A DNA stretch of 64,000 nucleotides. Origin: Knufia peltigerae. Lineage: Eukaryota > Ascomycota > Eurotiomycetes > Chaetothyriales > Trichomeriaceae. Below, in pieces: positions 1 to 12,912 of the stretch (position 1 is the first letter of the stretch; each line of letters begins with the position of its first letter). The stretch spans positions 18,106-82,105 of the forward strand of contig JAPDRN010000145.1 of the NCBI GenBank assembly GCA_030247855.1. Reading direction: 5' to 3'. The notes beneath the pieces were generated by a model. The model ran no database searches and was not told the DNA's origin. It worked only from the letters and a program-made list of their open reading frames with translations. A program made the translations under genes and the position numbers.

Positions 1-944
1 ATAAAGATGAAGCGGCCTCGATCAGTTCGCGAAGATTTTGATCGGCCTTTGCGGCTTCCGATACTGCGTCTTTGGACAAGACAAGATCCAAAGGAACCAC
101 CAACAGAGGTTCTGTCTCTGCATGATCTGCTTGGGCCAGCAATCCTCCTCCTTTGTCAACACCGGTTTTTTCTTCTATGATGTGAGGATCAATGGCGACA
201 TCGAACAACTGCACACCATTGAATTGTGACCACTTGGCAAGATGTTCGAGCGGTAACGATATCTGCCTCATGATGCGCGTGATGGCGATTAGTTCATCAG
301 GTATTTATTCTTCTACCAAGCCAGTGCCATTTTTCAGTCTAGTGGTACCAATCTTTGGTCGCTGTCGTTATCTGATTAGCTCGCTACTCCGTAACGGAGC
401 ACATCAAAGTTCTGTTATCGTAAAGTTGTTAGGCCTTTCGGTTAATTGTCAGCAATGTGTTGGAGTCTGACCTTGTTACGGTTCGAGGAGTGTACCGGGT
501 CATACCTGAGTACCTCGTAATAGCACAATTTCCGGCCGAAGAAGGGCATTCGAGTTGTGTCAGGTAGATTCGCCTCGACGCAGTCTTTACAAGTCTTGGC
601 GCGTAAAATGTCATATGATTCCACTGACGACGTCGCCAGAAAGCAGTATGTAAAGCGGAAAGCGAGCTGATAAACAAAAGCCACCAGGCTATCTGGATAC
701 AAGCAAGAGGATCTTTCGACTGGAGGGGGGTTCCAAGAAGCCAAGGGTAATGCCATGGACACTTCAAAAGAAGGCCACAAAGGAGGATTATGGAATTCTA
801 CTACCGGTAAACATGGCACCTATATATGGCTACCTGCAAGTTTGCAAACGCATTCTCTCGTAGACAAATCCATATCACATTAAACCTACACATTCACAGA
901 CCAGGCACCTCATCGGCGAGTCTTGGGTGAAAGTATCCTTTCTT
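1..944. other. no gene recognised (window edge to MFS 3' end)
   Basis: Only short, overlapping open frames with no recognisable domain are present. One exact copy of the dispersed motif TACTCCGTA lies at 385-393. The last part is probably the 3' flank of the minus-strand MFS gene that ends at 945. Confidence 0.5.
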
Positions 945-2837
945 TTAAGTACTGACTGTCTTGCGGCCTGCCATACCCTCGCGCTCCATCTTCACGGCTG
1001 TGTGGTTTGTAAGGTATTTCGAAGGATCCAAAATGAATAGAGCGGCGATGATCGCCAGGCATCCAAACGGAATGCTTGCGTAAAATACTCTTGAGAAGGC
1101 GAATGCATATGCCTCCTTGAACGCAGTGGCAGCCATAGCCTCGACTTGGGGAGTGATTCCAGGCACCTTGGCGAAGGAATTTGGAATGCCCAGGGCGTTT
1201 TGCATGGTCGCGGGAATAAGCGTGGCCAGAGTGTCCGCTGGCATGGAGTTCTCCTCGACGACCTGAGCTAGGCGAGCTGGGATCTGTTCCTTGATTAGAC
1301 CGTTCAAAATGGTGTTGAAAACGGCGTTGCCCACGCTACCACCTGCGCTACGAAAGGTTCCGATCAAGCCCGAAGCCACACCGAGATGGCGGAGAGGGAC
1401 GTTGAGACCTGCGATGACGTAGCACAGGAGAGTGATGAGCGCAAAAGCACCTTGGCCAAAGAATTGTAGTGCCGACCAGCCCGCTCGATTGCCTGGTATG
1501 ACGCCAGCATAGGCGCCAGTCGCGGCAGTCTGTATCATGAGCATCACGATGACCTGCAGCTTTAAATGGCCGACCTTCCCCATGAGAATGGTTGCGACGC
1601 CTCCAAAAAGGAACTGAGAAATGCCGTTGGGTAGGGCGATGATACCGATCTGGATAGAATCGGGCGTAAACATATATAGCGATCCCTGCGGGAGGAGGCC
1701 TGCCATGGAGTAGAACACAACGCCTAGAGACAAGAAGTTAGCACTGGAGCTGTTATTGAATAGGAGATCTAACTGACCGGCCACAAAGACAACCACAAGG
1801 AGAACAGTAAAACCACGAATCTCTCGAAATAACTCCAGAGGGAAGAATGGACGTGTAGGCACGGTGAAGTCGTACACAAAGCAGGCGATAAGAGTAACAA
1901 ATCCGACGACAATGGGTGCAATAGTCGAGGCAGACGTCCACGGATGATTGGCGCTACCTGCCCAGGTTAGACCAATGAGCAGGATAGTCAAGCCGGCCGT
2001 GTAGAGTAGGAAGCCAATGTAGTCGATCTCCTTGATCTCCTGCCATCTCGTCTTGTCAAAATCGTACTGTGGCCGTGACGGTGGGAAATAGAAGACAATA
2101 GTTCCTGCCGTGCTGAGGACGCCGAAAATGATACCGATGTAGTAGCACCATCGCCAGCCAGCGGCAGTGTTTGATTGCAAAGCATTGGCGATCAAGACGC
2201 CAGCAATAGCCCATGGGATAGTCATGGCACATTCCGTGAGACCAAGAAGCCCGCGCCACTTGTTGGGCACCAGCTCTTGGATACCAGCATAAGAAACGAA
2301 GACTATACCACAGCCAAAGCCAATGACCGTGGACCCAGCCGCCACAGTCAGCGTTGTTGAAGACGTGCAGGCTACAATCGACCCGATAATAGACAGCACT
2401 TCACCGCAAACGATGGTCCACCGTCTTCCGAAAATATCGGAGATGGATCCGGCCACGGAGAAGCTGATGGATGATGCAATGGACCAACCGCCAACAATCC
2501 AGGAAATGTTTTCGGTGTCACCAAGTTCCACACCAAGTGGTACGAGGATGCCGGTCACAAGGACAAAGCCGCAAGAGATAGGGCAGACGTAGCTGAATGA
2601 CAAGGACTTGATGGATAGTTAGCAAGGATACCACATTGAAGGAGGCTCGAAATTTACGATGACAGCGAGCAGCGTGGTCCATGTCAGTTTTTCTGCATGC
2701 TCAGGATTGTCCTCGAGTGCTGCACGGTGTGGATCATCCAGATCCAGTGGCACATGTCGCTTGTCAACTTCGTGGTTATGTTCAAGATCTCTGTGTTCGG
2801 CCTGCCCGATCTCCGTCATTTCGGACTTGGTGAGCAT
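945..2837 (-). CDS. MFS transporter, Tri12-like (DHA2-type efflux pump)
   Basis: Predicted plasma-membrane proton-coupled exporter of the major facilitator superfamily, about 613 residues, in the fungal Tri12/siderophore/trichothecene-efflux family. It has two exons, 2837-2658 and 2606-945. The 51-bp intron (2607-2657) has a GTAAAT donor, a CTAAC branch site and an AAG acceptor, and joins ...LLAVI to SLSFSYVC in phase 0. The N-terminus (about 45 residues) is hydrophilic and acidic/His-rich, as usual for the family. The MFS signature appears as GSISDIFGRRW after the second membrane segment, followed by about 12-14 hydrophobic segments and a basic tail. The start at 2837 was chosen because the frame upstream is Pro/Ser-rich with no family-like sequence. 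A second Met six codons later is possible. The substrate cannot be read from sequence; an efflux role next to a divergently transcribed P450 is only suggestive. Confidence 0.88.
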
Positions 2838-4511
2838 TGTGCTAGATAAGGTGGTGACTCTGACCACGGTTGTGAGACGGTCCAGGGGGAGAGGAAGGAT
2901 GCTTCTGGGGCCTCCCAGATTTTCTTGCCTTGAGGGCGCTATATAGCTGACGAGGAGCCTCTGTGGAGCTGGGGCAAAGGAGTCTGGCCAGGTCAGCCCC
3001 GCGCTACGCTCTAAACTCTGAGGCAGAGAGCACTGGGGCACTGGAGCACGGGCACTGGGCCTCTGGGCAAGTAAATGGCAAGCTTTCACTCGGGCATTAA
3101 TTATGTCCGAGTCCTTCCACTTTCAAAAGCCTTGGGGCGTAAGGTAAGTCATTGGATTTGGCAGGAAGTTAGGAAAAGCATTGCAGTTCCATATCATTGA
3201 CCGCAATAATACGGAGTACTTACTGGGAAATACCCGTTGGCAACGAGCTCGGATTATGGAGTTCCCCGCAAATCCGTGGGAGCCTTGCGATACTCCGTAC
3301 CCGCTATTCGAATACTGCTGAATCGTGTCTCGTCCCATCTCATACTATTGTAGGCCCCATGAATTTGTTAGGCTCATCATTGAATTGACTTTCTCAAGCC
3401 ATGGAGAGCCTCGGGCACCAGTGGAACCCGACAAGTCGCGGACGGTGATTGAAGAATAGCCGGCCAAGGAAAACGGAGGCCGTACGCAAACCATGCCTTG
3501 AGACGAGCGCCTGATGAGATTCACCATGGACTTCCATCATCCTGATCTCGATCGCAAAGCAGGTAAAAGCAGCTTCCGTTCATCAAAGGCCGCTTTACGC
3601 CCACCACTATCGCCTCAACTTCGACCTGGCGTAGACATGATATACGAATTGACGGGAGTGATGGACAGAAATGTGACGAGTGCATTGAGTCATCTATGAT
3701 CTACTGTATGAAGTATGCAATGAAAAACGAAAAACGAAAAGCAGGCGAATGCTACATATGAGGCAGTGGGGCAATAAAGAATGCCAAGACTCTTCGAGCC
3801 CGTGATTTGGCTGACACGTGACTGAACCACCAACCCGACGTTCGCGTTTTGGAAAGGGGCAACCACCAATGAATGGTTGCTCAGTCTCGCTTATTCTTCG
3901 TCAACGACAAGAGTTTTGGCTGTTTCTTGCACGTCTCATGAATCATGCAAAGGGCCACACCCCAGAAACGAGGCCAGCACGACTAAACATTCGACTTTGA
4001 TTCAAGAAGCAGCAGCACCTCGTAGCTGTGAGCACGGAGAAGCTTTGGGAACTGGCGATAGTGCTATTCTCATCGCGAGTCGACCAAAACTTGGTCTTCC
4101 GGGTTGTAGAGACAGAACCTGTCGCTTCTTGGGCGTTCATCGCGTCTGCATATCTCCCCGATACTCTCTGCACCCGTCTAACATGCCAGGTTCTGCTTCG
4201 TCTGGCAGCTCTTGGGACACGTCTTTACACTCCAGTCGAGATTTGTCAAGCAGTAGATGTTGAACCCCCTGTGCACATCCGTCTCCTAACGACTCCTAAG
4301 TTCACATTATGGGGCCTCCTTAGAGAAGAAGGTGGCGGGGCAAGGTTGATTTTGCGAAGTGGGATCTGTGCGACGTGGATGCATCAATCATGGAGTGGAG
4401 AAGGTGCGGCACCTTCTCTGTTCAGAAACCAAATATCTATCAAACGACAAGTCCATGATGTTCGCCGCCAACAGACATAGTTGACAAGGGCGGATCGTAA
4501 CTAATCACAAC
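2838..4511. other. divergent intergenic region between MFS and P450
   Basis: This is the shared 5' region of two divergent genes. It contains TACGGAGTA at 3210 and TACTCCGTA at 3291. An open frame at 4028-4480 (+) begins with GTG and shows no domain. I see no supported gene. Confidence 0.5.
2938..2947 (-). promoter_or_regulatory. possible TATA-like element of the Tri12-like MFS gene
   Basis: The palindrome GCTATATAGC lies about 100 bases upstream of the MFS start codon on the minus strand. Spacing and sequence fit a fungal TATA element, but nothing else confirms it. Confidence 0.3.
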
Positions 4512-6314
4512 ATGGGTATACGAGAATTGATGGGCGTTCCGGGCCAGGATCAGGAGACTTGGCTGCGTATTCAAGTCCCTGTGGTACTCCTGTGCTGCAT
4601 CGTCGGCTTTCCTGTATTCTGGGTACTACTCGACTATGTACGTATACTCCGCCTGCGCCAGCGAATGCCTCCAGGGCCGTTTCCTCTGCCACTGGTCGGA
4701 AACTTCTTCGCCATCCCTAAGATAAAACCCTGGATTCACTTTGAGCAATGGGCGGAATATTACGGCAACCCGATGACAACCATCTGGAATGGCCATCGTC
4801 CTATTATCGTGTGCAACGACATCTGGTCGATATCGGATCTGCTCGATAAGCGGGCAGCCATCTATTCTTCACGCGCACGTATGGTGGTTATGGGTGACTG
4901 CCTCAATCAATCCGATTCTAATCAAGTGAACTTGGTCTATGGCGATCGCTGGCGACTTCATCGGAGGATAATGGTAAGGCCCCTTCACAGTACGGACAAT
5001 AGCAAAGAGACTGACAACTTCGAATAGCATACGGCAGTCGGATCACAAGCTGTTCGCAACTATCGTTCGTTCCAGAGCGACGAGTCGAAAGTGCTTGCAC
5101 GCGACCTCTACGAAAAGCCCTACGATATGGTCATGGCCATTGAGCGATACTCGTGTTCGACTGTTTCAGTGATCGGTTGGGGCCGGCGTATCGATCGCGT
5201 CAACGACTACGTTGCTCAAGCCGCTCTTGGATTCATGGAGGGTGTCGACTACATCATCCCAGGCCTTTTCATCATGGAAGCTATCCCGGCACTATTTACT
5301 TTACCCCGATGGGTCTATCCTCTACCTTCCAAGATCTTGGAGAGTGCAAAAAAATTTCAACGATACTTTTACGCGTTGTCGAAGGAGGCCACAGAATCAA
5401 AGGCAGACAATTTTGCCAAGCGACTCCTACGAGACCAAGAACAGATGGGCCTTCGCGATGAAGAAGTCGCAGCCATGACAGCCAATTTGATTGGCGGTGG
5501 GGTCGACACCACAAGCAGTTCAACACTTAGCTTCGTCCTCGCCATGTGCGTCTTCCGCGACGTGCAGCAGCGCGCCCAGGAGGAGATTGACAGTGTCGTC
5601 GGGCAAGAAAGGAGCCCTGACTGGTCAGACGAGACTTCTCTTCCATACGTGAAGGCACTCGTGAGTGAGGTTTTACGCTGGCGTACAGTTACCATCTTAG
5701 GTGGTATTCCTCACGCTCCGATCCAGGTAGGTTGAACCACTCCTTTAGGTCCCAGCTCCTCAATAGCTGACTGGTACCGTACAGGATGACGAGTACAAGG
5801 GCTATTTCATTCCCAAGGACACCTCCATTACCGGAAATGTCTGGGCTATACACCGCAATCCCCGCGAGTTCCCTGAGCCTGATGCCTTTCGACCGGAGAG
5901 ATTCCTAAATGGGCTTGAGCGACCGTACCCAAACAAGCAAGGACATAATGCCTTCGGATGGGGACGACGCCAGTGTAGCGGTCAACCTCTTGCCGAACAA
6001 GGCCTCTTCATCACCATTGCACGTCTCCTTTGGGCCTTTGATATCAAACCTGGCCTAGACGAGGAGGTACGTTGGCTATTCCCCGACTGATATCTTTACT
6101 AATCGTAGCATAGGGCAATGAAGTCAAATTGGATATCTTTGCATACACCAAGAGTGAGAATATGCGCCCTGAACCATTCAAAGCGCGCTTCATTCCGCGC
6201 TCCGAGGAAATCAAACGTGTTCTGCTAGACGACGCTCGTATAGCAAGAGAATCGTTACGTCAATACGATGGAGAAACAAAATTAACGGTGGAGAATACGG
6301 CCCAGGCTATATAA
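4512..6314 (+). CDS. cytochrome P450 monooxygenase
   Basis: Heme-thiolate monooxygenase of about 547 residues, expected in the ER membrane. Four exons: 4512-4973, 5028-5726, 5785-6066 and 6114-6314, all joined in frame by GT-AG introns of 47-58 bases. The N-terminus has a membrane anchor (about residues 20-42), followed by the proline-rich hinge PPGPFPLPLVGN. The I-helix oxygen-binding motif appears as GGGVDTTSSS, the K-helix as SEVLRWR (ExxR), and the heme loop as FGWGRRQCSG with the cysteine ligand, all in the expected order. It resembles the fungal group-I (CYP64/O-methylsterigmatocystin oxidoreductase-like) P450s; the exact family cannot be assigned by eye. It is transcribed away from a Tri12-like efflux MFS. 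The substrate is unknown. Confidence 0.93.
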
Positions 6315-8935
6315 GACTGCCAGCGCGCAGAAGTCGAGTCAGTCTCGGTGTAGTGTACTCTGATGAACTTGTTACGGAGAGCCCAAAAATCTCTTCCCGG
6401 TTTGGGGGGACATCGATGTCTGGCTACATAGAAGCGAATTTGCCCCAGATTTCAGCCTGCGTCTCGCAGACCGTAGCTGAGACATCAATCGCCGCAATGA
6501 AGTCTCGGGCGAACGTTCTTCCACCCACAGGTCTGGGTAAGATGAGTCCCTCTTCTCTTCTTCAGACGGTAGATTACCTACAGAGCTTAGCATAAAGAAT
6601 TGACAAAGGCGAGGACGCGCTCCGAATCGTGACACCGATATGCTGAATCAGTTGAAATGGACCACTCCTCAAGGGACACCGGTTTGGTTGCAGGTCCAGG
6701 AGGCTTTTACTCTCGGTCCGGCGACCCAGAGTCGCCAACAATGATCAATATACTCTTGTCGCTAAACACTAGCTACAGTACTTGGTGACCATGCCGGCAC
6801 TGGAAACATCGTGACGTGACACATCTTTCGCAGTCACGCAAAGTGCAGGTGCTTTTGGGGGTGCGCCGGACTAGCATTCGTCAACGGAGCTACGCTGATT
6901 TGGGTGGAGGCAGTACATGGAGATCCCGGAAGAGTCAAGAGACATTGCCGATGTCCAATGTCCTTTGGACACCACTGAGGTGAGGGACGTTTTGCGATTG
7001 TGCGGTGGGGGAGGTTGACGTCGTGGACCGCTCACAGAAAGGGCATGTACGAGGCTCTTTACGGTTTTTGTCCGACCTCCCAGTAAAACGATGCTTCTGC
7101 GTCCGAGATAATATATTTCCATATTTTGTATTGACGCGGACACAGTAAAGGAGCACCTGCTGCAATGCTTTCCAACATTCAACTTGTACGGCCTCTTTTC
7201 TGCCATCTTTCAGGAAGGACTTTCCACCTGGCTGACTGTTCCGTATCTCCAGAAACACGGTTTACACAAGGAGGTGGTCCGGAATGGACAGGACCAGCCC
7301 AATCAGGGCACAGCCCTCGATCTTCATTCAAACCAGCCAGTGATCCCCAGGACATGGAGATCCGGAGGTGAAGCCCGCGGCCCTCCGGTCGAGATTGCGC
7401 AAGCTCGAGGGCCCGATCAATGATAGTACGATTGTGTTCTTTCACAACGCTTTCTACGCAGCTTTCGTCCATGAGCCTGCGGTCGTGTTGGGCCAGGGGA
7501 GGTGGATAATGTAGGTCTCTGGGCTCAGAATGGCAGGCAAGGACTTACCCGAAGCATTTTAAAATAGTCTCGAGAGTGAAATCGTTCAAAGGCTGGGCAC
7601 ACCCTCGATCTCCATATGTCCCTTGACTATCGGTAGGGAGTGTATTCGTACCGTCCTGGAAAGTCGTCCGGTCAAGTTCGTGGATCGGGAAGGCCCGAAT
7701 GTTCGTGGAGAGCTGGCATTGTAGAGGCAAATCAACGTGAGGTCCAACGCGAGAGTGTGTCAGTGGGTTTCCAGAAAGCGGCATTCTCAGTCACGCTGCT
7801 GATTTCTGTCTCTCTAGTACAGATATACCTCTGGCGAATCTCTCTGCGCATGTGAAATGAGTCCCACGGACTCGACATTCCAGAGACGTGTTCCACAAAT
7901 CATCCGACAGAGTTCCTCCAGTGGCTAGGCTCTCATCCCACCACCACACCAAAGGTTCAATCTGATCCTACTCGTGTCGGACGGAGTGGCAACCCCCAGA
8001 TGCAGGTAATTTGATTGTCATACGAGTTCTCAACATGTGATGTATTGTCTCTTTACACAGGCTATATTCCAACATGGAAAACCTCGTCCTCGTACTCGGT
8101 GAGTCTCGTGATTGTGAAGATTCTTTCTCATTGCAAGATTGTGACTTTTCTCATCGCGACATACGGAGTATAATCTCAGGGAGACGAACACCGAGCGTTA
8201 TGAGTTACCTCACGGAGGAATTAAGCACCTCTGAAATAGGTCTAGAGAGAGAGCAAGTACGGAGTAATGAGGTATACTGAGCTACCTAGGTACATGGGCC
8301 AAGGACCAATATGACAGCCCGAGAGATGAGAGCAGCGATACCTTTGGTACCTAGGTAGGTAGTTGACCTACTGAAAGTAAGTCCACCTCTTGAGACTTGT
8401 TGTCAAGTTGATGTGACCGCTACCTCTTGAATAAGTACTTCTCACCGGTGACTCAGCAGTAGTCTCAGTAGTCCAGAGTTACTCGTCCCAGCAGTATTGG
8501 CAGTACGGAATCTTAGTAGTCACCTACAGTAGGTGATCACTTTCTGTGGCACTTGTTACGCGACTCTTTCGCAAAGAAACGTAATTTAGGGTGACTATTC
8601 AGTAGTACCAGCTGTCACCCTCTATGCTTTCGCCTACGGCCGGTTGATTCTCATGCGTAGCTAGTCTCCTTCTGCGACCACCAGTTCTACTTTTGCTAAT
8701 TAGTTCTCCTTTTTGTGATGAGTAACAATCTGGGGTGACTTATCTGTCACTCTCGGTATCTGATTGGTCAATCTTGGCACTCATCTACATACTTCATTTT
8801 CCGAAAACGCTGACTCGTAGGATCATTGTGCACCAAGTACAAAATAATTAGAATTACTTGGTTGAACTTCCAAAATACCTTCCGGAAGGACTTGCACTAC
8901 GGAGCAAACACATTCCGAAATGACTTGACTTACGA
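6315..8935. other. 2.6-kb intergenic region, no supported gene
   Basis: Only short open frames are present. One at 7472-7179 (-) reads like coding sequence at its start (MDESCVESVVKEHNR) but is isolated and unrecognised. Near 8280-8370 are palindromic TACCTAGGTA-type motifs and two exact TACGGAGTA copies (8162, 8258). The region may contain decayed coding DNA. Confidence 0.4.
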
Positions 8936-10691
8936 TTAGCTCTTCACCGTCTCGATCTCACTACTCGCTACCTTCTCGCCTCCCTCCCCTTTCTCCGCGA
9001 CAACTCCGACGGCAAGGGCAACTTCCAGGTCATGTCCGACAGACTCAGCGCCAGCCGAAAAATCGTGCTCGATGAGCCTGTCTTTGCTCCGTGCCTGGCG
9101 ATCACGGGTGACCCAGACGGACCGAGAAGGTAGAAAGAGGAGGTCAATCTCCTCGAGCGATCGACCCGCCGTTTCCGGGAAGAAGAGGTAGGCCACGACG
9201 GAACAGAAAAAGTTGATGACGGCGAAGCCAATGTACACCCTCCAGGAGCCTTTGTTCAACGCCTGAGGAGCGTACAGAGATAGCCAGAAATTGACGAACC
9301 AGTTCGTCGACGTTGACAACGCCGTGCCACGGGCTCTTGCGTCGACCGAGAACACTTCATTCGGATAGGTCCACGGGACCGAAGAGTAGAGGCCGCCGAA
9401 CGCGACGTTGTAGAGAAACATGAACGCGATGGCGGCATTGCCTGCGCTGGCATTCTGAAAGTTGAATTGGACCGCCTGGGTCGTCTTGTCAAAATGAGGG
9501 GACCCATACTCTTTGAGGATCGTCCCCACGAGGATGAAGCAGATGCCCATCAGGAAAGGCCCCAGAATCAAAGGCAGGCGCCGGCCATACCAATCGGTCA
9601 GCACCGTCAGGGATGCGCTCGATGCGAAGTTTAGGGCGCTGTTGATCCCGTTGGCGAGCAAAGTGGCCGAAGTCGCGGTCCTTCCGGTTTGAGCAAAGAC
9701 CTTGCTGGCATAGTAAAGACACACATTGACCCCGGTGGCTTGTTGGAGAAATTGGACTCCCATGCCAATCGCCGTCCGGCGCCGGTATCGCTTGGAAAAA
9801 AGTATGGCTCCGTACGACGGAGTCGGCGTCTGTTTCTCGAATTCGACAATGACGCGAATTTCTTGAAGCTCGGCTTGGACGAGCGGGTCTTCCCTGACGC
9901 CCTTGGAGCGCAGCTTTGCCAGAACCTCCAGCGCCTCGTCTTGGCGATCGTGGCGGACGAGGTATCTGGGAGTTTCCGGTCGAAATATGACCATGACCCC
10001 GACGATAAAGGCGGGAACCAGTTGCAGACCCAAAGGCACCCTCCACGATGCATTGCCAGATATTCCAGCGGTACCGTACTGCACCCAATATGCGACGAGC
10101 AGGCCCAAGCCGAGTCCAGTATTCAGGAACGAGGTCAACTGTCCTCTAATCTGCTTGGGGCTGATCTCGGCGGTGAACCTAGACATCGGTGTTAGTCGAA
10201 ACCACTTGTTCTCCTTTGTAGATGTAGAGAGATGAATGCCATACAGAGAAATGGTCTGGAAAAAAGCTCCTGCTCCAAGACCGTTGATGACGCGACCAAC
10301 GATGAATTGCGCCTGCGTTGTCGACGACACAACAATTGCCTGGCCGACAAGGTACACGGCAATTGCGCTGAGTATCGTGATGCGTCGACCGAATCGGTCG
10401 GGGACGAGAAGACCAAAGATGAGTGAGCCTCCGAATTCTCCAGCTTGAAGACCGGCGGTCAACACTCCTTGTCGAAAAGCAGATGGGTTGTTGAAATAGT
10501 CGAGGAATTCTGGGTACGCACGTTAGCCATTCTTCCCTCGTGAACAGACTGGCATCGGCCACGGAGCACATACGTGGCATCGCCAAGATACCTCCCATCG
10601 AGGCATTCTCCCAGCCGTAGGTGAATCCGGCCAGGAAGATTGGCAACGCATAGTAGACGTATTGCGAGAAGGAAGCATAGAAGAGCTTCAT
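8936..10691 (-). CDS. MFS sugar transporter (hexose/quinate-type permease)
   Basis: Proton symporter of the sugar-transporter MFS subfamily, 541 residues, plasma membrane. Exons are 10691-10574, 10509-10245 and 10178-8936. Intron 1 (64 bp) has GTATGT, GCTAAC and CAG. Intron 2 (66 bp, 10179-10244) has GTATGG, CTAAC and TAG, is a multiple of three and contains no stop, so it reads through as 22 spurious codons. Removing it restores the family sequence ISLFTAEISPKQIRG. Sugar-transporter signatures are visible: GWENASMGG in TM1, RFGRR after TM2, PETPRYLVRHDR at the central loop, QQATGVN in TM7 and PETAGRSLEEID after TM12. The C-terminal tail is about 60 residues, charged and cytosolic. It is co-oriented with the downstream lactonase and a second sugar MFS. 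Confidence 0.9.
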
Positions 10692-11847
10692 GGAGCCGGC
10701 TTTGTCGAGCTGTGTCGAGAGGTGGTACGGGAGAAGATGGGTGAAGGCGACGATATGTCGGAGGATGAATTTTCCCTCGAACCTTTATAGCACGGCATCC
10801 GCCAGCCTTTACTACGTTTAGCGTATTGTTCTATTCGGTCCGAGTCACGACGGGAATTCTAGTTGGCGGATAAAGAATTTTCCCCCCGAGCAACATTAAC
10901 ATGCGGAATAAAGCTTCTCCCCCGAGTTATTGATAGGCGGACGGATCCCCTCCGGCGTGAATAAATCAGGCTTGAGCATCGGCTTAGCGTGGGGCTCCAA
11001 CTGGGGTTTCCATCCTCCAAATGGGTACGTAGAGAAGACGCGGGAGAAGAACGAAGTTGGTGTTTGACGGAATTCGGGAAGAGCCCTTCCAGATCTTCAC
11101 GAGCAGAGCCGACCGCGAGGACCAGTTTGGAGCACAGAATCAATAAACGAGATATGCAGAATAGCCATCCTTTTCTCCTCTCCTCTTCACATTTGAGATG
11201 CTTCACATTTCGGAACACAGAGACTGGGAGTCATATACTCTCGTTCAGGTCTCTACAGCACAATCGAATCATGAAAGCAGTCGCCACGCGTCCTCCTGAA
11301 CCCATCTTCGACTAGGGGATTCTTTCTCTCCATAAGGTAGAAACCTCACCAAAAGGTTTGGTTAAGCAACAGTCAAGAGTCGCGCTAAAAGGCTTGAATG
11401 GATGGACCATTGAACCAATAGGTTCATGGTAATCTTTACCAAGGCCCATAATTGTATTGCGTGTTGTGGGCTCAAAACCGGAAAGTCGGCACGACAGAAA
11501 AATATGTACCAGTCCTAGTCGTCTAGCGTCAAACTCTGTAGGCAAAATTCAAGAGGCTTCATGTTACGGACTCTGGCCTGGTGACAGGCCGCATAGCGCA
11601 TAGCATAGCAAGCTGTGATTGACGATGGCCAGTGATTTCATACATGGCAGATGAGCCCAGAAGATACGGGAGGTAAGATTGCTGTGGGACACAGCAGATC
11701 GCCGACTCAATCACGAGAGATGATATCATACTACGATCGTAACGCTACATGAGTTATCAAGTATGGGTTCGCAGAAGAATGGTGGTAGTAGTGACAGAAG
11801 TTCGCCGGCTGACAGGCCATGACGGTGAACATACCGCGCGAAAGCGA
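10692..11847. other. intergenic, no gene recognised
   Basis: This is the promoter side of the sugar MFS and the 5' side of the region ending at the lactonase stop codon. Open frames on both strands are short and without domains. Confidence 0.5.
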
Positions 11848-12912
11848 TCAAATACCCAACAAAGCCCCCTTGACATTATCAACCAGGGAGATCTTCCACA
11901 GCCGAGTTTCATTGCAGGCGTAGATTACTCCTCCTCGTCCGAAGCAAAAATTGGCGACCCCTCCCGGAATGGCCATGGTTCCAATCTGTACGCCGGCCTT
12001 GTTCCACACCTCGATGCCGTCGCCGCAACCGGCATACACATTGCCCTCCAGGTCACATTTGATTCCGTCAGGGAACCGGCCGGGGGCGTACGCGAACAGT
12101 CTCTTGTTCGCGAGGAACGGCTCCTCGGGCAGAGAACCGTCGGCGACGGCGTGCACGACATCGAAGGCGTAGATGTGCGAGGGCCCGCTCAGGTCGACGG
12201 GCACGTCGGGCGAGCCGTGGATGGCGCCCGTGTCGGTCACGTACAGGGTCCGCAGATCCGGGGAGAAGCACAGGCCGTTGGGCCGGACAAAGCCATCCGC
12301 GACCGCGCGGACGGTCTTGGTGTGAGGCTCGTAGCGATAGACCTGGTTGGGTAGCTGCGGCGCGCCGCGGATGCCTTGGGCGTGCCCGTAGCTGGGGTCG
12401 GTGAACCAGATCGACCCGTCGGTCGGCGAGACGACGACGTCGTTCACCGAGTTGAAGGGAATGCCGTGGAACGTGTTCACCAACACCCGCGGTGCCTCGT
12501 GTGCGTGCGGTGAGGTGGTGAGCGAGATGATCCCGCTGAGGTCCGAGGGGTCCTTGGACCCCTGCGCACAGAGGAGGATGGAATCGGGACCGAAATTGAC
12601 GCCGCCGTTGAGCATGGCGCGTTCGCTCCCCGGGAAAGAGATTTCTTCGACCTCGGCCTTTCCGACAGAATTGTCACGAATGCACAAGAGCTTGACGTGC
12701 TTGTCGTTGGTGTCGGGGCACTCGTGACCGGCATCGTTGTTCAGCTGGTTGGAGGTGACGAAGATGCCATGTTCTCGCTGGTCAAAGACGCATGCTTCGT
12801 GGAAAAGCGGAAGTTCAGACTCGCACAGCAGTTGGAATGATGCGTCTTTTCCCACAATGTTGGAAAATAAAGGGTGATGTTGAATAAAGGAGGGTTCTGT
12901 CTGTGGACTCAT
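11848..12912 (-). CDS. SMP-30/gluconolactonase-like lactonohydrolase
   Basis: Single-exon 354-residue protein predicted to be a six-bladed beta-propeller lactonase (SMP-30/gluconolactonase/LRE family), hydrolysing a sugar or other lactone with a divalent metal. Family hallmarks occur in order: an early acidic position in the HEACVFDQRE region, the N-D motif GIPFNSVNDVVVSPTDGSIW followed by FTDPSYG, then the RPNGLCFSPD and LYVTDTG repeats, and GRFPDGIKCDLEGNVY near residue 290. No signal peptide is visible, so it is probably intracellular. Length matches fungal homologues. It is flanked by two sugar MFS genes on the same strand, which supports a role in catabolism of an imported sugar or sugar acid; this is inference. 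Confidence 0.88.
   Translation of the reverse strand: MSPQTEPSFIQHHPLFSNIVGKDASFQLLCESELPLFHEACVFDQREHGIFVTSNQLNNDAGHECPDTNDKHVKLLCIRDNSVGKAEVEEISFPGSERAMLNGGVNFGPDSILLCAQGSKDPSDLSGIISLTTSPHAHEAPRVLVNTFHGIPFNSVNDVVVSPTDGSIWFTDPSYGHAQGIRGAPQLPNQVYRYEPHTKTVRAVADGFVRPNGLCFSPDLRTLYVTDTGAIHGSPDVPVDLSGPSHIYAFDVVHAVADGSLPEEPFLANKRLFAYAPGRFPDGIKCDLEGNVYAGCGDGIEVWNKAGVQIGTMAIPGGVANFCFGRGGVIYACNETRLWKISLVDNVKGALLGI

Noticed and set aside
4028..4480. 150-codon frame (+) upstream of the P450
   Set aside because: Begins with GTG, has no domain and lies in a divergent promoter region.
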